A stretch of 64,000 nucleotides of DNA from Bradyrhizobium sp. CCBAU 051011 (GTDB lineage: Bacteria > Pseudomonadota > Alphaproteobacteria > Rhizobiales > Xanthobacteraceae): the NCBI RefSeq assembly GCF_009930815.1, contig NZ_CP022222.1, forward strand, positions 7,916,501 to 7,980,500. The letters run 5' to 3'. Both the position numbers and the translations under genes were made by a program. Shown here piece by piece: positions 32,827 to 42,702 of this stretch. How positions within the stretch are numbered: position 1 is the first letter of the stretch; every line of letters begins with the position of its first letter. The notes beneath the pieces were generated by a model. That model had not been told where the DNA came from. It saw only the letters and a list, made by a program, of their open reading frames with translations, and made no database searches.

Positions 32827-34006
32827 GTAGGGCTATCGCATATGGCCGAGAGCGGAGAGAAGGAAATCGTTGTTCCACCTGGCTTGGAGCATTTTGTGGC
32901 TGATGCGGTAGGGACCCGGTGTTGCCTGCAGAGCATTGAGAGCGAGCTTGCGGATAGCGGCGAGATTCTCGGCAGCATGATCCTTGCGGCTGCGGCAGGC
33001 ATCTTCTTCGAACAGCACATCGAGAACCCAGTGCAGGTTGTTCTCGATGGCCCAGTGGGCGCGCACGACCTCGAGCAGCTTTTTGGGCGACAGCAGGCGC
33101 GAGGCCAAAAAGTATCGGACCGTGTGCTTGGCGGCCTTGCCGGCGTTGGCGCGCCAACTGTCGATGCGACCGACGGCAGCGATAGCGGGAAAGCCGTATT
33201 GCTTTGCCAATTGTGGTGCCGGGACGACGATAGCCTGCCGCCGTTCGAGTCGGCCGTGAGCGGCTGTCCGTCGCTGGCTTGCCCGCGCTGGCTTTCGGGC
33301 GGTGTCGAGCAACGTCTTGGCCGCCTTGAAGAGCCGGCCACGATTGCTCTTGATGGCCAACACGTAGTGCCCCTTGCGGTCGCGGATGGCCTGCGCCGTG
33401 TCGGGCCGGCAATGCAAGGCGTCGGCGGTGACAAGAGCGCCGTCCAGATCGAGCAGGGCGAGGACTTCGAGAACGCCGGCAACCTCGTTGCGATTGGGAG
33501 CCTTCCGCTGAGCCAATGCCATCCGCGTGCCATCCGCCCAGACATTGACCATATGCAGCGGCGTGGCCTGCCGGCCCCGCGTGAAGGCTCCGCGCAGCGC
33601 CTTGCCGTCGATGCTGACCACTCCCTTGACGCCGAAGCTCTTGCTGAACTTGCGCAAAACCTCTTCGAGCCCCCTCGGGTCCAGCGCACGCAAGACGTTG
33701 CTGAACGTATCGTGGCTGGGGATGCCGTATCTGAGCTCCAGGAACCGCCGCAACAGCTCCTCCCGGCCTCTGCCGAAAAACTCGAACTCGGTGCAGGTTT
33801 TGGCTCCAGCCAGTGTTGCCGCCAAGGCGATGACGAGGATCTCCACCAGATCGTGTCGCACGTTGCTGGCGCGCGGATCCTTGAGCGGTCGAAACAGCCG
33901 CTTGAGTTTGCGCATTCCGGTCTCCTTCGGGAATCGAGAGACACCCAAAGAATCCAGTTCCGACAGTCTGGCAACACCCCGCCAGCGCCATATGCGATTC
34001 CCCTAC
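32827..34006. mobile_element. ISAs1-family insertion sequence (1,180 bp) with 8-bp target duplication
   Basis: Ends GTAGGGCTATCGCATATGGC and its partner (18 of 20 positions match as inverted repeats). The flanks carry a perfect 8-bp direct repeat GTTGCCGG at 32819-32826 and 34007-34014. One intact transposase gene inside. Clean ends and duplication indicate a recent simple insertion, into the region upstream of traR. Confidence 0.9.
32833..33915 (-). CDS. ISAs1-family transposase
   Basis: 360 residues from MRKLKRLFRPLKDPRASNVR, with GAAGGAG in front. DDE-type transposase of the ISAs1 (H-repeat) group: VVSIDGKALRGAF, LVTADALHCRPDTAQAI, VLAIKSNRGRLFKA and HWAIENNLHWVLDV are the family landmarks. 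The frame is unbroken, so the element is probably able to move. Confidence 0.92.
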   Translation of the reverse strand: MRKLKRLFRPLKDPRASNVRHDLVEILVIALAATLAGAKTCTEFEFFGRGREELLRRFLELRYGIPSHDTFSNVLRALDPRGLEEVLRKFSKSFGVKGVVSIDGKALRGAFTRGRQATPLHMVNVWADGTRMALAQRKAPNRNEVAGVLEVLALLDLDGALVTADALHCRPDTAQAIRDRKGHYVLAIKSNRGRLFKAAKTLLDTARKPARASQRRTAAHGRLERRQAIVVPAPQLAKQYGFPAIAAVGRIDSWRANAGKAAKHTVRYFLASRLLSPKKLLEVVRAHWAIENNLHWVLDVLFEEDACRSRKDHAAENLAAIRKLALNALQATPGPYRISHKMLQARWNNDFLLSALGHMR

Positions 34007-34058
34007 GTTGCCGGGCGAGCATCGATTCCTTCTTTTCCCGCCCTTGCAGCTGTGATCG

Positions 34059-34633
34059 TTACGCCCTCATTCCGGCCGAGCCGGATATATTCGAATGGGA
34101 TTCTGCGGAATTTTCCAGCTTCGACCGCCAGAGTTTCCTCATATCTAGGCTGAAGGTGGTGCTTCCATCGCTGAGCTCATGACCCGGCGCATTCAAGTCG
34201 GCGGCATAACCGAACTCCACGATCATTCCAACCAACGAGATGTCCCGCTGCAAGCGGGGTATTGAGGAAAGCAACTCCTGTCCGGATGCGCCGTGAGACC
34301 GAACAATCCGCGCTGTGGGCCTTCGCGCTCGAATGGAATCACATGTGGGGCCGCTCGGGATCTGATTGGTCCCAAGACGTGCCGCAACGTTATCGCGCAG
34401 CATGGTCGGGCCGGTGGTCGGTAACAGTCGTACGGAGCCAACGAGGTCTTCTTCGGGCGACATGACGAGCAAGTAGGTCGGCTTGAGCTGTCGTAGATGT
34501 CGAATTCGATGTCGCCGCTAACCGGCGCGTCGTAGTCGCGATTATCGAGGACGCGACGCCGCAACTCGAACATCTTGGTCAGCAGATCAAGATGGTGCCC
34601 AGCCAGCGTGTGATCGATAGCGACAGCATACAT
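34059..34633 (-). pseudogene. Second AHL synthase gene, frameshifted remnant
   Basis: Starts MYAVAIDHTLAGHHLDLLTK with MFELRRRVLDNRDYDAPVSG and IEFDIYD, as in the intact traI. A frame change near 34490 leads to LLVMSPEEDLVGSVRLLPTT, which continues GPTMLRDNVAARLG, then the frame breaks again. The C-terminal half is scrambled (LVGMIVEFGYAADLN is recognisable). Two frameshifts make a functional product unlikely. Confidence 0.8.
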
Positions 34634-34634
34634 G

Positions 34635-34654
34635 GATAATGATTCTCAACTATC
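34635..34654. promoter_or_regulatory. Fur-box-like sequence
   Basis: GATAATGATTCTCAACTATC resembles the classical Fur consensus GATAATGATAATCATTATC. It overlaps the ribosome site of the wrecked AHL synthase. Iron genes begin 900 bases away. Alphaproteobacterial iron operators often differ from this consensus, so the match may be fortuitous. Confidence 0.3.
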
Positions 34655-34808
34655 CGCCCAGAAGAACAGAAAACTGAGCGAGGCTTTCTGATGGCTCATG
34701 AGAGCGGGTCGCGGCGCTGAGCAACGTCGCTTTCGAGAGCAATCGCTGTCGCAGCGAGAGTTCAGAGGGCCTCCTCGTTCGAGGACAACAGGTCGTCTGG
34801 ACAGATCT

Positions 34809-35237
34809 TCAGCCTGCCTCACCCGGTCGCCTGCTTGGAGAGGCGGACTTCAGCAGCCCATTCGCCATCTCAAGCGCCTCCGCCTCTGAAGCGGCGACCA
34901 GCATCGGGTATCCCCAAAACTTCTCTGACACGATCTGGAAGGCTCTCATGCCGAGCCGCTTCGCCCGTGAGGGCTCAACATAGATCAGGGCCTTCACAAA
35001 TTCGCGCAATCGCGGTTTGTGCTTCTTTGACCAGAGCGCAAGCTTTCTCTGCTCATCCGGATCGTGCTCGTGTTCGTCGATGTCGGCGTTTGCCCCCTGT
35101 CCTATGATAACGAACGGCGTGCCACGATCGAGGAGGGCTTCGAAAGCAGCGAAGGCCTCGTCGGTCGTTCCTGCCAGGCCCTGATCGTAAGACAGCCTTA
35201 CAATCGGAAAAGTCGCGGCATTCAACAGCATCATCAC
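34809..35237 (-). CDS. Conserved hypothetical protein (142 residues)
   Basis: The protein begins with a hydrophobic strand (NAATFPIVRLSYDQGLAG), followed by FAAFEALLDRGTPFVIIGQG, an acidic linker (DEHEHDPDEQRK), KHKPRLREFVKALIYVEPS, and FWGYPMLVAASEAEALEMAN. The alpha/beta pattern suggests a STAS- or SpoIIAA-like fold, but no family is confirmed. AGGGG precedes a run of ATG codons at the start. Confidence 0.55.
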   Translation of the reverse strand: MMMLLNAATFPIVRLSYDQGLAGTTDEAFAAFEALLDRGTPFVIIGQGANADIDEHEHDPDEQRKLALWSKKHKPRLREFVKALIYVEPSRAKRLGMRAFQIVSEKFWGYPMLVAASEAEALEMANGLLKSASPSRRPGEAG

Positions 35238-35531
35238 CCCTATCGGTCAGTTTGCGCAGCGTGGTTCAATTCGCGTGCGCATGATCAGTGACGATAGTTT
35301 GGATGATGCCTCAACTCATTCATCTAAGGCGCCAAAGCGTTACCCAAAACAGACAATCACTGCGACCGGCAACCAGATGCTGCGTTGCCAGCGCCTTAGT
35401 GGCATTTTGGACGAATTCTTGGCCGCTGGCTGAATTGAACAATGGACTGGCCGAATTGCACGATGCGGCGTCCCACTACCCTGCTGTAGCCATTCCGCTG
35501 GATCACGACCTACCTGAAATGGCGAAACACG

Positions 35532-36620
35532 ATGCCGAGCTACCTGTTGCCCACTCGTATTTCCAAGCGACTCTCGGATAGGCTGGCAAATCCCTATGCC
35601 TCAATAACCCTCCCCCGACCGGTCCTGCAGATTCGCGCCCAGCGTTTGACCAAGGCGCAGCTGCGGGACTTGCTCATCAGCAATCCCCACGATGCGACGC
35701 AATGGATCAAGGCCGCAGCCGAGGCCGATATCATTCCCGCACAGATCGTGTGGGGTCAGTTGCTGCTCGATGGGACGCGGGTAGCGCGTGATCCGGCGGC
35801 TGCCTTCGTCTGGTTCGAACGCGCCGCCCGATCCGGGGACCTGGACGGACAAAACATGGTCGGCCGGTGCTACGAACAAGGCTGGGGTGTCGAACCGAAT
35901 CCGAAGCTCGCGACGATTTTTTTCGAGGCGGCCGCGCGAGCCGGCCACGTCTGGGGCCAAGTCAATCTCGCGCAGATGCTGATGCGCGGCGGAAATCCGG
36001 AGGATCGGCCGCGGAGTTTCGAGCTCTTTCGGGCAGCAGCTGAAGGGGGCACCTCCAAGGCGAATCTGAAGGCAATGAATTCTCTCGCTCGATTCCTTGA
36101 AGAAGGATGGGCAGTGCCGGCCGATCCGAGAGGCGCCTTCTACTGGTACAGCCGTGCAGCTGGGCTTGGCGACCACTGGGCCCAGTACAATCTTGCCACG
36201 ATCCTGCACGCTGGCGGTGACCTGGCCGGTGCTGATGTTTGGCTGGAACGTGCGGTCTCCGGCGGCGATGACGGCTTTCGCCGGCGCATTGCACCGCTAT
36301 TGCTGGCGCGCGGCGAACTTGCGCTACGCCGGCACGGCCTCGAGGCACTCAGGCGAATAGCAGCCTCCGGCAGTCCCGCCGACGTGCACGCGTATGCCTC
36401 CGCAGTCCGCGAGACAGCGGCCGCATCTTCGGACATCGACAGGGCCAAGAGGCGATCGAAGCAGCCGGAAGGTCATGGACGTGCGGATTCGCGACGGCGT
36501 CTTCCGGCGTCGATCAGCGCATGCCTTGTTGGTTATCTCGCCGGCCGTATCGAAGCGATTTCACGCCGCATCACGAAACCATCCAACGCAACATCATCAA
36601 GCTCAGTGGGGGCTCTGTGA
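35532..36620 (+). CDS. Sel1-repeat protein
   Basis: Tandem Sel1/TPR-like repeats of about 36 residues with the pattern AxxxLGxxYxxGxGVxxDxxxAxxWFxxAA: for example DPAAAFVWFERAARSGDLDG, GWGVEPNPKLATIFFEAAAR, AVPADPRGAFYWYSRAAGLG. These fold as a helical adaptor. The last 60 residues are basic and lack repeats, possibly read-through past an ancestral stop. The stop overlaps the GTG start of the TonB receptor (GTGA), so it belongs to that operon. Confidence 0.82.
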   Translation: MPSYLLPTRISKRLSDRLANPYASITLPRPVLQIRAQRLTKAQLRDLLISNPHDATQWIKAAAEADIIPAQIVWGQLLLDGTRVARDPAAAFVWFERAARSGDLDGQNMVGRCYEQGWGVEPNPKLATIFFEAAARAGHVWGQVNLAQMLMRGGNPEDRPRSFELFRAAAEGGTSKANLKAMNSLARFLEEGWAVPADPRGAFYWYSRAAGLGDHWAQYNLATILHAGGDLAGADVWLERAVSGGDDGFRRRIAPLLLARGELALRRHGLEALRRIAASGSPADVHAYASAVRETAAASSDIDRAKRRSKQPEGHGRADSRRRLPASISACLVGYLAGRIEAISRRITKPSNATSSSSVGAL

Positions 36621-39010
36621 CCATCATCCAAACCTTGCGACCAGCACTTTCCGGACTTGGGGCAGCAGCGAGCCTGGCAAACGGCTTTCTATTCGTTACC
36701 GCCGCCAACGCGGAAGGCCAGAACAATCAGCCAACGCCGGCGCCCGCGGACAAGGCTACAGCGCTTCCACCAGTCGAGGTGGACGCTCCTGTTACCAAGC
36801 GGCGACGAGCGTCGAACGCCGGCTCGAAGTCGGCCTCGAGGCCTGTCCCGGCCAGCCATCCGAGCAAACCGGCCGAACCGCGTCCGCAGACTGCGTCCTC
36901 GGCTCTTTCGCCTGGGAATTCGCTGCAGCGAACCACAGGTCTCAGCCGTCTTTCCGATTCTCTACAAAGCACGCCGCAAACCGTCACTGTCATACCGCGC
37001 CTTGTAATCGAGCAGCAGCAAGCAGCCACCATCAATCAGGTGCTGCAATATGTGCCGGGGATCACCGTCGCCACCGGAGAAGGCAATGGTGGCATCAACG
37101 GAGATCAGTTCCGCATCCGGGGTTTTGACGCTTCTGGCGATGTGTATGTCGACGGCTTACGCGATTTTGGTTCCTATGTGCGCGATAGTTTTGCAACCGA
37201 AAATGTATTGGTGCTGAAGGGACCCTCGTCACAGAGCTTCGGCAATGGCACGACGGGCGGCGTCATTGAGATTGAGAGCAAGAAAGCCCATCTCGGCAAC
37301 CAATCATCATTCGAGGCCTCGGCTGGGACAGGACCCTACGGACGCGGCATTCTCGATATCAATCGGCAGATCAACGACACCACGGCCTTGAGGATCATCG
37401 CCATGGGGAACGGGCAGGATATTGTCGATCGCGACCATGTCTATTCCAACCGGGGCGGTTTCCTCGGCTCGCTAGGACTTGGCCTCGGCACCGACCAATC
37501 CCTGATCTTCAACTATCTGCACCAGGACAGCGTTCAACGCCCCGATTTCGGCGTTCCGATCGTCAGCGTGCCGGGCGTCGTCGGGAAGCCCGTGACGGAG
37601 TACGGAGTTCCCCGCTCAAACTATTTCGGCCGGGAAAGTGATCGCGACCGCGCGACGGCCGACGTTGCAACCGCTCTCTACAAGGGCGAATTCGGCGATT
37701 GGCTCACGTTAACGAACGACACGCGTGTCGGTTACTACACACGTGATCTGAAGTTTACGCCCGCGCTCTGCGCCTCTCCCGGCTTTCCTTTTCCAAGCAG
37801 CTGCGCAACGGACGTTCTCGCCGGCAATCTGGCGACGCCCTACACAATCTGGTCCGTCGGCGGGACGAAGCAGGTAAGTCACGGCGGGGAAAACGTAACG
37901 ACTGCCACGATGCGTTTTGACACCGGGCCGTTTCGGCACAAGCTCGTCGCCGGCTTTGATGTCTATTCCCAACACGCGACGACGGGTTTTTACCTTCCTT
38001 CAGGCCCCGAGCCGGCAGGGACTCTTCTCGATCCCGTGTTTGCGAACTCACCCGGGTTTGCACTGACGGTGTCGCCGGGCAATCAATTGTCGGCCACGAG
38101 CTGGGATATCGGCCCCTTTATAAGCGACCGCATGTGGTTGACGCCCATGCTCTCGATCCTTGCGGGTGTTCGATGGGATCACTATCGGGTCGACGGCCAG
38201 GTAGGCGCGTCTCCGCTTGCGACGACGACCGAGTTCGCCAGCCCAAAAGCATCCCTGATCTTCGAGCCCACCACGCATCAAAGTTACTACTTCAGCTATG
38301 CACGTTCATTCACGCCGCCGGGCAACAACATCACTTCGCTGAGTTCATCGCTCGGCCTATCCCAGGCGCCAAGCGCTGCAAACCTTCAGCCGGAAGCGGA
38401 TACGACCTTCGAGTTCGGTGCGAAGTGGGGCCTGTTCGAGGACCGCCTCGGCTTGACGGCAGCATTGTTCCGCGTCGAGAAGAACAACGCTTCCTATACC
38501 GACCAGGCATCGGGAATACAGACGACCACCGACGACAAGGTGCAAGTCCAGGGGGTTGAGCTCGGCTTGACTGGCAAGCTCACGGCGAACTGGGATGTGC
38601 AGGCGTCCTATTCATACATGGACAGCAAGATCATCGCGTCGTCGATTAGTCCTTTCACGCCTGTGTCGGCCGCGGGCAATCGGGTCCCGTACGTGTCGCA
38701 ACATGGCCTGGCGATCTGGACCACATATGACATCGCTCCCCTGCTGCCGAACCTGCCGGGTCATATGCTTGTTGGAGGCGGGCTCAACTATCGTTCGGAT
38801 TATTACCTCAACAACCTCAACTCGATGCTGATCCCAGCGGCGACCACGATCGACGCAATGCTCTCCTTCGATCCCAACGAGCGACACCATCTCGCGCTCA
38901 AGCTCACGAATCTTACGAACAAGCTGACCTACAGCTCTGCTTTCGGTAACGGCTACGCGACTCCCGTTGCAGGCCGCAGCGTCACCCTCACCGCAGCAAT
39001 CAGATTCTGA
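36617..39010 (+). CDS. TonB-dependent siderophore receptor
   Basis: Outer-membrane receptor that imports ferric siderophores with energy from TonB. GTG 36617 gives a signal peptide (LSGLGAAASLANGFLFVTAA-NA), a Pro-rich segment with candidate TonB box LPPVEVDAP, the plug (SLQSTPQTVTVIPRLVIEQQ, QFRIRGFDASGDVYVDGLRD, VLVLKGPSSQSFGNGTTGGV), and a 22-strand barrel ending in SVTLTAAIRF with the terminal Phe required for assembly. 797 residues. It is coupled to the Sel1 gene and followed after 6 bases by the PKHD gene. Confidence 0.94.
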   Translation: MTIIQTLRPALSGLGAAASLANGFLFVTAANAEGQNNQPTPAPADKATALPPVEVDAPVTKRRRASNAGSKSASRPVPASHPSKPAEPRPQTASSALSPGNSLQRTTGLSRLSDSLQSTPQTVTVIPRLVIEQQQAATINQVLQYVPGITVATGEGNGGINGDQFRIRGFDASGDVYVDGLRDFGSYVRDSFATENVLVLKGPSSQSFGNGTTGGVIEIESKKAHLGNQSSFEASAGTGPYGRGILDINRQINDTTALRIIAMGNGQDIVDRDHVYSNRGGFLGSLGLGLGTDQSLIFNYLHQDSVQRPDFGVPIVSVPGVVGKPVTEYGVPRSNYFGRESDRDRATADVATALYKGEFGDWLTLTNDTRVGYYTRDLKFTPALCASPGFPFPSSCATDVLAGNLATPYTIWSVGGTKQVSHGGENVTTATMRFDTGPFRHKLVAGFDVYSQHATTGFYLPSGPEPAGTLLDPVFANSPGFALTVSPGNQLSATSWDIGPFISDRMWLTPMLSILAGVRWDHYRVDGQVGASPLATTTEFASPKASLIFEPTTHQSYYFSYARSFTPPGNNITSLSSSLGLSQAPSAANLQPEADTTFEFGAKWGLFEDRLGLTAALFRVEKNNASYTDQASGIQTTTDDKVQVQGVELGLTGKLTANWDVQASYSYMDSKIIASSISPFTPVSAAGNRVPYVSQHGLAIWTTYDIAPLLPNLPGHMLVGGGLNYRSDYYLNNLNSMLIPAATTIDAMLSFDPNERHHLALKLTNLTNKLTYSSAFGNGYATPVAGRSVTLTAAIRF

Positions 39011-39016
39011 AAACAC

Positions 39017-39700
39017 ATGCTCATCGAAATCCCAGACCTGCTATCCGCCGACGAAGTCAAGTCCGTACGCAGTATCATCGAAGCCGCTGACTGGATCGAC
39101 GGACGGGCAACTGCGGGTGAGCTGGCATCGCTCGCCAAACGCAATGTTCAACTTCATGAAGAGTCGCCTCAGGCTCGCCAAGCCGGCGACATCATCCTGC
39201 GAGCTCTCGGCCGGAATGCACTATTCAACAGTGCCGCTCTGCCCTTGCGCGTCCTGCCGCCCCTTTTCAACCGATACGACACCGGGATGTTCTTCGATGC
39301 CCATGTCGATGGTGCGGTGCGAGCCGCGCCTGGACTCGGCACTCGCATGCGCGCCGACCTGTCTTCAACCCTCTTCCTCACAGCACCCGATGACTACGAC
39401 GGTGGCGAGCTGATCATCGAAGACAGTTACGGCGTTCACGCCGTAAAGTTGGCGGCCGGCAGCATGGTCCTGTATCCAGCGGGGAGCCTGCATCGCGTGA
39501 GCGAGATTACGCGAGGTGCGCGTTTGTCATCCTTCTTCTGGACCCAATCGATGATCAACGACGAGGGGCTTCGGACAGTGCTCTATGATCTCGACCGGGG
39601 TATTATTGAACTGCGCAGATCCGTGGCGGGCGATGCGCGAGGTATCCTTATGCTTACAGGCGTCTATCACAATCTTCTGAGACGGTGGGCGGATCTGTGA
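39017..39700 (+). CDS. PKHD-type Fe(II)/2-oxoglutarate hydroxylase (PiuC/YbiX-like)
   Basis: 227 residues. The iron-binding facial triad is visible as FFDAHVDGAV (His, Asp) and SLHRVSEITRGARLS (distal His, 2-oxoglutarate Arg). The N-terminus LIEIPDLLSADEVKSVRSII is the family start. PiuC-type proteins are regularly encoded beside TonB receptors and are linked to iron-complex uptake; the exact substrate is unknown. Same operon as the receptor. Confidence 0.93.
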   Translation: MLIEIPDLLSADEVKSVRSIIEAADWIDGRATAGELASLAKRNVQLHEESPQARQAGDIILRALGRNALFNSAALPLRVLPPLFNRYDTGMFFDAHVDGAVRAAPGLGTRMRADLSSTLFLTAPDDYDGGELIIEDSYGVHAVKLAAGSMVLYPAGSLHRVSEITRGARLSSFFWTQSMINDEGLRTVLYDLDRGIIELRRSVAGDARGILMLTGVYHNLLRRWADL

Positions 39701-39773
39701 GAGCGGCTCTGACGCTCTCACACGAACTTGGTTCTACAGTCCAAAACTGTCCACTTCCAACTGGGTTATCGCA

Positions 39774-40232
39774 ATGACTGATATGACAGCTGAACTCGGC
39801 GTTCAACTTGCCCGTCAAAAGGCGGCGTTGCTGTGGACGCTCTGTGGACTCGGAAACACGATCTACGCAGCCATCCAAATCCTCACATTCGTGAACCACC
39901 AAATCGACAGCTCCGGTACGGCACCGACGGTATTCGATGCGATGGCCCTTTGGTACTTCGGTGTCGTATGCTCGCTATGGATCGTGCCCCCTCTATTTCC
40001 CCTCATCACTTCGGGGCGAGCTGCGAATCTGGCCTCGCCCCTCCTGGGTGGCTTTCTGGTCGTCACCAGCGTCGCAGGCGGTCTCTTTGACGGGGTGCGC
40101 GACGGCCTTCATATCGCAGCGACAGCTGTCCTTGCCCTAGCTCTGCCCGGGATTTTCGCAATTCGCGCATCTTGGCGATTACTGCGATTTACAGCTGCGC
40201 CTGCCCATCTTGTAAAGGAGTCGGCATCCTAG
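39774..40232 (+). CDS. Four-helix inner-membrane protein of the iron cluster
   Basis: 152 residues with four hydrophobic segments (LLWTLCGLGNTIYAAIQILT, WYFGVVCSLWIVPPLFPLIT, LASPLLGGFLVVTSVAGGLF, IAATAVLALALPGIFAIRA). No family recognised. It follows the PKHD gene on the same strand after 73 bases and may be the last gene of the operon. Confidence 0.65.
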   Translation: MTDMTAELGVQLARQKAALLWTLCGLGNTIYAAIQILTFVNHQIDSSGTAPTVFDAMALWYFGVVCSLWIVPPLFPLITSGRAANLASPLLGGFLVVTSVAGGLFDGVRDGLHIAATAVLALALPGIFAIRASWRLLRFTAAPAHLVKESAS

Positions 40233-40380
40233 ATGGCCCTGAAGCGAGCCGCCACTGCTGGTTTAGATTAGTTCAAAAATGACGCAGTTCTGGCTGGCCG
40301 CTCTCTCGTCGATTTGCGATGGTCGACTTTGAATGACTTGGCGGCCAGCCGCCGACACAAGACGTCTGAAAGGCGGCGAG

Positions 40381-41175
40381 ATGCTCTCCCCCTCCCTTGG
40401 GACCGACATCGATAGCGTACCCCGCACAATTGCGCTGCGAAGCGGAATGCTATCGAATGAGTGGACCTATGGTCGGCATCGGCATCGCAAGGCTCAGTTG
40501 CTGTACTCGCTACGGGGTATTCTCTGCTGCGAGACGGCCAATACCGTTTGGCTTGTACCGCCCGGATGCGCGTTATGGATCCCAGCTCAACTGGCGCATT
40601 CGGCTCGCGGCGATGGCCTCGTAGAATGCCACTGCCTCTATATCGAACCGAACTCCGCCAGGAGCCTCCCGAAGACGTGTTGCACCATCTCGATATCACC
40701 CCTGGTCCGGGAGTTGATCCTGAAGCTGGCTCAACTTCCGGAATGCTACCCGCTAGGAGGTCGCGAGGACCGGCTGGTGATGACCTTGATGGACGAGCTG
40801 TCCGATGCACCGATTAGCAGCCTGAACCTGCCGATGCCAGGAGAGGCGCGCCTTCGGCGTCTCGCGGAGATGCTGATAGCCGATCCAAGTGCGAAGACCT
40901 CGTTCGCGAACTGGGCAAGTTCGCTTGGCATGAGCGAGCGCACCTTAAGCCGCCTGCTTCTCCAAGAAATCGGGATGAGTTTCGGACGCTGGCGACACCA
41001 GCTTCATGTAATCCTCGCAGTGCAAAGAATCGCGAGTGGTGAAAGTGTAAAAACCGTCGCCCTAGAGCTCGGATACGAAAACGCCAGCAGTTTCGTCAAT
41101 ATGTTCAGGAAGACCTTGGGCAAACCTCCGGTTCGCTACCTGACCGAACATCGTACAATTCTTGTCAGCGGCTGA
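40381..41175 (+). CDS. AraC-family transcriptional regulator
   Basis: N-terminal cupin-like ligand domain (YGRHRHRKAQLLYSLRGILC, VPPGCALWIPAQLAHSA) and C-terminal AraC double helix-turn-helix: SFANWASSLGMSERTLSRLL and ESVKTVALELGYENASSFVN followed by MFRKTLGKPPVRY. ATG 40381 has AAAGGCGGCGAG upstream; an earlier ATG at 40333 is possible. It probably controls the adjacent iron-uptake genes. Confidence 0.9.
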   Translation: MLSPSLGTDIDSVPRTIALRSGMLSNEWTYGRHRHRKAQLLYSLRGILCCETANTVWLVPPGCALWIPAQLAHSARGDGLVECHCLYIEPNSARSLPKTCCTISISPLVRELILKLAQLPECYPLGGREDRLVMTLMDELSDAPISSLNLPMPGEARLRRLAEMLIADPSAKTSFANWASSLGMSERTLSRLLLQEIGMSFGRWRHQLHVILAVQRIASGESVKTVALELGYENASSFVNMFRKTLGKPPVRYLTEHRTILVSG

Positions 41176-41254
41176 ACTGTGTAAGTCCAAAAAGCCCTAG
41201 GGCCGTTCGGGGCAATCCAGGAGATAGGTCGTCGGCCGTGAAGAACGCCGGATT

Positions 41255-42602
41255 TCAACTCGGGACGAATTGAAGTCGGACCGTGAGCTGGGCGAGGAAC
41301 TGGCGCAACAAGAGCTCGAGCCAGCGGATGAGACGCCGGAAGTTGTAGCCCGCTGCGGCGAGAACGGCATTGGCGGCATCGCCCTGGCGGTGCCACAGGT
41401 AGTTACGCCCCATGCGATGCTCGGATTTGAGATGGCCGATGACCGGCTCGACGGCGGAACGCCGGCGCAGCTCGCGTTTGATCTTTGGCGTCACCCGCCG
41501 CTTCTGGCCTGAGATGAACACCCTGAACTTGTAGTCGGGTGGCGCATTGTGGCCGCGATAGCCTTTGTCGAGAACGAGGCGCTCGATGATGTTGCCGATC
41601 AGCACCTCCATTTCCGGGATCACGCTTGAGCGTGTGACCATCATAGGGGTTGCCGGGCAGCGCCTTCACATGGGTGACGAACTGGCCGCCTTTGGCGTGC
41701 GATAGCGTGGTGGCGACGGAGACCTTGACCCCGAACTCGTAAGGCCGGTGAGCCTTGCCCTTGCCGATGCACTCCACCTCCGGCGCGTGCAGCGAGTAGA
41801 CCTTGGGGCCCCGCTGGCGCTGCTTCTGGTCGAGCACGCATCGCGCCAGCGCCAGCATGCGGTCGAGCGCGACCCCATCGAACAAGCCGACGTTGCCGTC
41901 GAGCTTGCGGGCGATGTCGCGGATGACGCGGCCGAGATAGGTTCGCAGCGTCCTCAAGGCCCGATTGGCGCGCTTGAACTGCTTGGCATGGGCATAGCGC
42001 TGGTGCTTGATCAGGGCAAACTTGCCGACTCGCCCATAGGACTGACGCAGCTTGATGCCGGCGCCCTTGGCTAGCCGAACCAGGATCTCGCGGGCCCGGT
42101 TCAAGAGCCGCGCATCGGTTGGGAACATCACGTTCTTGGGCTGCACCGTGGTGTCGACGATGACCCGATTGAGGTCGGACGGCTTGATCGCCTCGGTCTT
42201 GGTGGCGACCGCAAGGCTCTCCTGCAGCAGGGCTTGCAGCTTCTCCTCGCCCATACGCTGGCGCCAGCGCGTCAACGAGGAGCGGTCGAACACCAGGCGG
42301 TGCTGGAAGAACTCCTCGCCGCAGAAGAACTGGTAATAGGGATTCTCCACCCAGCGCTCGCATAGCACCTCGTCGGAGAGGTCGTAGGTGTGCTTGAGGA
42401 TGGCCAGGCCCGCCATCAGCCGTGTCGGCAGCGGCGGCCGGCCCGGCTTGTCCTCGTAGACCGCGCCGAACCGCTCTTCGAGGAACGACCAGTCGATCGT
42501 CCGCGCCAGCTTTACCAGGGCATGGTTCAAGTCGATGATCGCGTCCAGCCGCGAGCGCAGAAGATCGGCTTGGCCGCCGTCGCGTCGTTCCTTTGGCTTC
42601 AT
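41255..42602 (-). pseudogene. IS5-type transposase, copy A, inactivated by a 2-base deletion
   Basis: Frame opens MKPKERRDGGQADLLRSRLD and is identical to copy B for about 325 residues, up to NPYDGHTLK. There AT is missing (CACGCTTGAG for CACGATCTTGAG), throwing the last third, which carries the final DDE Glu region (RRSAVEPVIGHLKSEHRMGR), into another frame. Confidence 0.92.
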
Positions 42603-42667
42603 CGTTCCCTCCGGTCCACCGAAGGAATCATGACCCGCGATTCGACGGAATCCTCAAAAGCAAAATT

Positions 42668-42702
42668 GCAAGCTTTTGGGCCCCCAAAGCCCGAAAGCTT
42701 GC
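42668..42702. terminator. Hairpin inside IS5-type copy A
   Basis: GCAAGCTTTTGGGC and GCCCGAAAGCTTGC form a long stem with one mismatch. Present in copies A and B and, as a relic, at 61051-61085. It probably stops outside transcription from entering the transposase gene. Confidence 0.55.

Noticed and set aside
41641..42363. 240-codon minus-strand frame inside IS5 copy A (and the same at 62006-62728)
   Set aside because: Out-of-frame shadow of the transposase; repeated only because the IS is repeated.
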